Origin: Peronospora farinosa
Taxonomy: Eukaryota; Oomycota; Peronosporomycetes; Peronosporales; Peronosporaceae
Length of the DNA: 64,000 nucleotides
NCBI GenBank assembly: GCA_947646735.1
Contig: CANTFK010000015.1
Span: 1 to 64,000 of the forward strand
Reading direction: 5' to 3'
Positions 59,182-64,000 of this stretch are shown piece by piece. A model generated the notes under the pieces. That model was not told the DNA's origin, did not search any database, and saw only the letters and a list, made by a program, of their open reading frames with translations. The position numbers were made by a program, and so were the translations under genes. Numbering within the stretch: position 1 is the stretch's first letter; each line of letters opens with the position of its first letter.

Positions 59182-59924
59182 CGGCGGGGGTCACCGTCAC
59201 GCCGCCTGGTACTACCCAGCGGTATAGTGGCCTCCAACGTGCTTCGTGCGTCCCAACCATGCACCAGGTAGAATGGAGTCTCCTTTCGGACCCGGTCCTG
59301 CGCCGTGTTCAGCGCAAATGTGAGCCGTTCCGCATATGCATCCCAATCTCTTTGGTCCACCTCCGACACATACATCTTGATAGCTCGGGTGATCGTCTGT
59401 ACCATCCTTTCCGCAGTTCCATTGGCCTGCGGCCGGTAGGCCATTGTGGCCCGCTGCTTTTGCCCAATCATGCGGTTGAAAGCGCGAAAGAAATCCGACA
59501 TGAAACTTGGTTCCCTGTCGTGTCGGATCGCCTCACTGGCCCCAAACCTTCGAAATACACATTCTTCGTACCCTTCTGCCACGGTTTGTGCCGACCTCGA
59601 CGAGCTGGCCTTAGCAATTACATAACCAGTAAACAGGTCCACCCAGATCAACAGCTCCGTGTTTCCCTTAAACGACTTGGGCAACGATGGAATATGATCC
59701 ATCGCGATGACCTGAAATGGGTAGGTTGCCCGAACTTTTACTGGGGTCTTCCCTCGTAAGGTGGGTCCACCTTTTCCGGTCTCACAGTCGACACAAGTAC
59801 CAACGAAGCGCTGTACACTTCGAAACAACCCTCTCCAATGGAAATGCCTTCGTATCCGCTGGTATGTGCGGCCGATTCCTTGGTGTCCCCCTTTAAGACT
59901 CTTGTGGTAATGGTGCAGAAAATC
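59070..59924 (-). pseudogene. Chronos-like element: integrase core
   Basis: H-H-Y-H-K-S-L-K-G-G-H-Q-G and C-V-D-C-E-T make the zinc finger. A-M-D-H-I-P-S-L-P-K, R-H-D-R-E-P-S-F-M-S and N-G-T-A-E-R-M-V supply the D, D, E triad. Only the stop near 59927 and the shift near 59175 disturb the frame. Confidence 0.88.
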
Positions 59925-60368
59925 TTATTGTAGGCTTTCGGGTATCACTAGCCGGATCCACCCATCGCGATACTCTTCAGCTGTCCCCAGACCCGGGCAA
60001 TACAATAGAAGTCCGTCCTCATCCAAAGCGTAATTCGTCTCGATCTTGCCGCATGCCAACGCCACTTCTGCGGGTAAACCGCTCCATTCACCCCGTAAAT
60101 AGAGCTTCAAGTCGCGTATCCACATTTCTTCGTCTTGGGCAGCCGAAATTCGCTCAATTCGTATCCGTTGCACCACCTCTTCTTGCACAACCTCTGTCGG
60201 CATCCTGGACCGGACCCGAGACCTCGTGACAGCCGTAATTCGCATTGCTGGGCTAAGATTCTTGGGTACCAAGAGTTCAGGCAGACGATTAATCTCTTCG
60301 AGATCTTTCCACTCTTCCTCAGATATTATTTCGACCCCTCGTTGCTGTTGCAGGGCCGCGTTAGCGAG
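59925..60368 (-). pseudogene. Chronos-like element: segment between second RNase H and integrase
   Basis: The frame 60272-59925 and the codons before it continue the polyprotein from A-D-R-L-A-N-A-A-L to V-I-P-E-S-L-Q, where a stop (TAA) interrupts just before the integrase zinc finger. The content (W-I-R-D-L-K-L-Y-L-R-G-E) is typical of the linker that follows a plant-type RNase H in such elements. Confidence 0.65.
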
Positions 60369-60380
60369 ACGGTCTGCACT

Positions 60381-60780
60381 TTAGTTCCATTCGCGCTTCA
60401 TGTGTAGAAACTCGTGAACGGGCCAGGACCTGAGCTTTTCCAGGGCCTTCGCCCGTCGTACTGTCAGGCCCTGCGCCTTACACTCGATTTCTCCTCGCAT
60501 CTGTCGCACGACCAGGTTAGAATCTCCACACACTACTAGACGTCTACGCTCCAGGTTCTCCAGTAGAAGGAAGCCCAACAATAGGCCTCCATACTCTGCC
60601 TCATTTACTGTCGTTTCAGTCAAATACCGGGAAGCAGCGGCGACTACCGTCCATTCCGGGAGTTGCCACACAATAGCACTGCAGGCTCCTCCCCCACGCT
60701 TAACTCGTGCAGACCCATCGAAACTGACCACGTACAAGACTTCCTCAGGTTCGACTGTAGGAGGAACCACCGTGATAGCT
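60381..60780 (-). pseudogene. Chronos-like element: second, plant/archaeal-type RNase H
   Basis: V-V-S-F-D-G-S-A-R-V-K-R-G-G-G-A (first Asp), T-V-N-E-A-E-Y-G-G-L-L-L-G (Glu), V-C-G-D-S-N-L-V-V-R-Q-M (Asp), then R-E-W-N-stop-S-A-D-R-L-A-N (final Asp). This is the aRNH type, distinct from the Gypsy RNase H. All four catalytic residues are present; one TAA at 60381 replaces the residue after R-E-W-N. Confidence 0.88.
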
Positions 60781-61260
60781 TGGCGCGGATGTCTCTTAGG
60801 GGCGATTGAAGATAGAATAGAGTCCACATTTTCGCGAGGCGTAATGCTTGCCGTTAATGTTCCCAGTATTTCATCTTTGCCCTTCTTGCACTTAACCACT
60901 TCTAACGTCCATTGAGACAGGAGTGCAGCCCAGTTTCCCAGGCGACCTTGTAGACCCGGTGACCGGACTATCCACGCCAGCGTTGAGTGTCGGGTCAAGA
61001 CCTTGATAGGTCGGGTGACCAGTGACGTGTAGCAAAGGTCTAGTATTCGCAATAGCGCCAGCACTTCCTTGTCCACCAGCCCATAGTTGATCTCATTTGG
61101 CTTCAAAGTCCGACTCGTGAAAGTTACCGGCATATATACCCCTTCATATTCCTGCACCGGGGATGCCGAGATGGCCCACTCGCTAGCATAGACAATAATG
61201 ACGGGTTCCCGGTCTGGATCAAAATGGCGGAGGATTGGGGAAGTGGCGATCTTATTCTTT
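60781..61260 (-). pseudogene. Chronos-like element: eroded Gypsy RNase H (tether-like)
   Basis: V-I-I-V-Y-A-S-E-W-A-I-S-A-S-P-V stands where a Gypsy RNase H has T-D-A-S-D. N-Y-G-L-V-D-K-E-V-L-A-L-L keeps the Glu. V-L-T-R-H-S-T-L has Arg instead of the Asp of T-D-H. Two catalytic aspartates are therefore missing, while the fold-like pattern remains, as in retroviral connection domains. Confidence 0.75.
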
Positions 61261-62348
61261 AACATAGCAAATGCTACCTGCACCCGGGCCCATCGGTCCT
61301 CCTCCTGGTCATCTCCCTGTATGTCCCCAGTCCTGCTTATCCGGTTTCGTAATACGTGGTAATCCACTTCCCTTAATTCGTACAGGATGGATGCATAAAT
61401 GGCGTAGTCCTCCAGGAACCGACTGTAATAGTTAAGAATCCCGAGAAACGACTGCATAGCTTTCAGGGTAGTGGGCAACGGTAAGTCCACCAAGGACAGA
61501 AGGTCCTTAGGGTGGGCCTCCAGCCCTTCCGCTGATACTTGGTGGCCAAGGTAATCTACCTTTTGACAGCCCCATGAGCTCTTGACCGCGCTGATCGATA
61601 AGTTCCACTTGTCACACACCTCCAAAAGTCGTTCCACTTCCACGCATAAGTCATCCCATGACTCCGAGGTCACCAAAATGTCGTCGATATAGGACCTACG
61701 TCCTAATATAGACTTCTTGAGGTCTCCCTCTGGATGGCCCACCTCGAACAGGTCCTCTGGTTTGTCAGAGCCCGGCTCGGAGGAAATCGTAAGAAACCCA
61801 TATAAAGCATTATCCAACAGCCGCTGATAGATCTGCGGCGCATTCTTCAGTCCAAACAGCATTCGTCTCCACTCAAAAAGTCCGAGCGGGGTTACAAACG
61901 CCGAGATTAAACGGGCTCGTTCGGTCATACTGACCACCCAAAAACCGCTAGCCATATCCAGTGAGCAGTACCACAGGGCCTTATCTAGGTCTTCCAACAA
62001 CTCATTCACGAGAGGCATAGGATATACCATAAACCGCGTTAAATCATTCACCATCCGGTAGTCAATGCACAGCCTTATATCCACCCCATTCTTCTTGACA
62101 ATAATTACAATTGGACTGGCCCATGGGGAGGTGGAATGCTGGATTATCTTGGATGACAAGAGGCCTTTTATCAGGTCTGCCAGCTTCTCCCTAAATTGAG
62201 GGGCCACCTTCCGTACCCGTTGGGCGATTGGCCGTGCGTTCCCAACATCAATGTCGCACACTTCTCCTCGAGCCGCCGGGGGTAATGCATTACCTTTTCC
62301 CATCAGCAAATGTCGTTTTCTCCATATAATCTGGCGGAGGCGGTCCAC
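61261..62348 (-). pseudogene. Chronos-like element: reverse transcriptase
   Basis: Continuous frame. P-I-A-Q-R-V-R-K-V-A-P, S-P-W-A-S-P-I-V-I-I-V-K-K-N-G, R-L-C-I-D-Y-R, L-D-M-A-S-G-F-W, and the catalytic box Y-I-D-D-I-L-V-T-S. Then G-H-Q-V-S-A-E-G-L and M-Q-S-F-L-G-I-L-N-Y-Y-S-R-F, all standard Gypsy RT. This domain is intact by eye. Confidence 0.93.
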
Positions 62349-63943
62349 CTCCTCCTTTGGGGTATCACCGGGTCTGGGATCTGGATGTCTTCCAACATAA
62401 CTTCGTTTGTAGATGGGATGACCTCAGGGATAACAGACCAATTTTTGTCGATATCTTCGGCACATAAATCTCCACTCTCGTGAACACAGACTTGGTCATC
62501 GGGAGTATTTACTTCAGCCTTGTGGGCCGGTGGACCCTCCTCTGGGTGGGCCGGTGGACCCTCCTCTGGGTGGGCCGGTGGACCCTCCTCTGGGTGGGCC
62601 GGTGGACCCCCTGCTGGGTGGGCCGGTGGACCCTCCTCTGGGTGGGCCGGTGGACCATCCTCTGGGTGGACCGGTTGACCCTCCTCTGGGTGGACCTGTG
62701 GACCCTCCTCTTGGTGGACCCTCTCCATATCGGTTCTATCCTTCGATGATACTTCGTTGCCCACGCTAGCTCTAGATGGTTGACCTCTATCGAGGGCCTC
62801 CCCTCCAGATTCCTGATCTAATGGCAATGAATCAGGGTCCCTCATAATAGACTCGTGCACCGCGTTAACCACTGGCACTTGTGTCCCCGTCCGTAGCAAC
62901 ATTTTATGTGGAGTCACGTACTGAGGTTTCTCGACCATCGGACCTTGGTATACTTCTTCTTGAGTGGTTTCTGCATCCTCCTCGTCGGTGGTTGCTTGGT
63001 AGGCTAGATTTTTCCATTCAGCGTACCTCCTAGAACCCACTGACACAAACCCTTGGGCCCGGGGAACCCGGTCCTTAGCCAGCCAAATGCCCAGCTTGGT
63101 ATCCTCGTGTAAGATCAGGTCCTTGTCACTCACATTGGTGACCCTCAAGAATTGACGATGTCCGTGTCCTTGGATCATCGTAGTCACCCATCTGTCTCCA
63201 CAAGTCATCCATAATTTCCACTGGTCCGACGTAACCTTCTTCAGCGGAACCTCGACATATTTTGTTGCCGGTAAATTCACGTACTGGCCCAATTTTACCT
63301 CAGAAATATGGCCACTATACAAGGTCTTGCGACCTGTCAGCTGGATTCGGACTTCGTCTGGCAAGCAAATAGTTTCGTCCGCCATGTCCAAACGAATTCC
63401 AGCTGGCACCATAGAGTCCATTCCTAGTAGCACATCCTGGCCGGCCATGGACCCGACCCACACATTGAAAAAGTATACTAATACACCATTCAACGTTATC
63501 TTGATCTTCGTTCGCCCTTCCGTGGTGTAAACTGCTTCTCCAATGCCCACACACTCTTGTTTCTCGCTTGTGTTAACCTGGCAGCCTGCCTTACGAGCAA
63601 AGGCGATATCCAAAATAGATATCTCGGCACCAGAATCAAACAGTAGATTCGCACGAATATTGTTAACTTTCCCAGAGGCCTTGGCTTGCTTAAACCACTT
63701 TCCTGGGGCATGGTGTTTCCAGTATCCTCTTGACTCTCCCGGCAATAAATCCAATGTCATCATAGTCTCCCCTCGGGAATAAACGTGAGGTATACATGCA
63801 TTGGCCACAGCAGCAACAGAATTAATGCAAAAGCCCGATGTATTTCCAATCAATTCATCCAACTTATTGACCTTCTCCACGGGGTGTTTCTCCACAAATG
63901 CATAAATGCAACAATTAGAACGCCTGGCTCGTACCAGATTCAA
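62303..63943 (-). pseudogene. Chronos-like element: protease and linker
   Basis: Frame of 546 codons. N-I-R-A-N-L-L-F-D-S-G-A-E-I-S-I-L is a retropepsin active site (about 63660-63610), followed by M-A-G-Q-D-V-L-L-G-M-D. The C-terminal part carries an eightfold H-P-E-E-G-P-P-A repeat. It changes frame near 62385 (P-D-P-V-I-P-Q-R versus P-G-D-T-P-K-E-E) before the RT frame, so one shift separates protease from RT. The gag should lie beyond the right edge of the window. Confidence 0.85.
62524..62720. repeat. 24-bp coding minisatellite in the protease-RT linker
   Basis: About eight units of gggccggtggaccctcctctgggt (plus strand), with small changes; a multiple of three, so the frame is kept (H-P-E-E-G-P-P-A). 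Confidence 0.92.
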
Positions 63944-64000
63944 ACCTGGCGAGCGTTCTAATTTAACATCTTCTCCGCCGCCTCGGGCAGCTGCCCCGCG

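Noticed and set aside
62480..62769. Plus-strand frames with W-V-G-R-W-T-L-L or G-G-P-V-D-P-P-L repeats
   Set aside because: Shadow of the 24-bp repeat in the protease linker of the minus-strand element.
1..64000. CRISPR arrays, rRNA, bacterial operons or phage genes
   Set aside because: No repeat-spacer pattern, no rRNA-like stretch, and all single-copy genes are eukaryotic with introns. tRNA genes were looked for only by eye and none was convincing.

Overview
The window looks like a piece of an oomycete nuclear genome, most likely Peronosporales (Phytophthora or downy-mildew type). The reasons are short GT-AG introns of about 65-125 bp, very compact gene spacing, a FYVE-GLTP domain fusion, a family of secreted serine-hydrolase-like proteins, and a heavy load of Ty3/Gypsy, Ty1/Copia and LINE remnants. 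No bacterial, CRISPR or rRNA features were seen.

Layout. 1-10.3 kb is a graveyard of Gypsy elements. It holds a gag-protease remnant (minus), a second gag-protease piece with its 317-bp 5' LTR (minus), and a plus-strand mosaic of two pol copies. The mosaic ends in a chromodomain, an antisense ORF, a polypurine tract and the start of a 3' LTR. 11.4-13 kb is a secreted hydrolase-like gene (minus). 14.3-16.3 kb is a 5'-truncated LINE with a perfect 17-bp target-site duplication.

16.6-39 kb is a gene-dense island: TRAPPC5, gamma-tubulin, ferrochelatase, ARMC7, PIG-L, an Sds3-like corepressor subunit, nicastrin, a second (short) hydrolase, a RECQL4-type helicase with a GRF zinc finger, an HDDC2-type nucleotidase, adenylate kinase, a 3-hydroxyacyl-CoA dehydratase, a single-pass membrane protein and the FYVE-GLTP protein. 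I could rebuild exon structures for six of these. At 40.7-42.3 kb lies a third hydrolase, in inverted orientation to the first. Its N-terminal half is almost identical to that of the first, which suggests gene conversion.

43-64 kb is again transposon-dominated. It contains a Copia element (minus) split by a solo Gypsy LTR, and a plus-strand Gypsy element split by a 2.26-kb solo LTR (TGTGGTG...CACCACA, 4-bp GAGA duplication). The 3' half of that Gypsy element has been flipped by an apparent 2.2-kb inversion. Last comes the 3' part of a large minus-strand Gypsy element with protease, RT, a catalytically eroded RNase H, a second intact-looking RNase H, integrase and chromodomain. This is the architecture described for oomycete Chronos elements. 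Between its pol and its 3' LTR lies a roughly 2.35-kb gene on the opposite strand, encoding a coiled-coil, basic, repeat-rich protein.

The most interesting signal is this antisense gene. A second, unrelated-looking Gypsy element at 8.8-9.8 kb also carries an antisense ORF in the same place, and the two proteins may share a C-terminal motif. All protein family calls are by-eye recognition; no searches were run.
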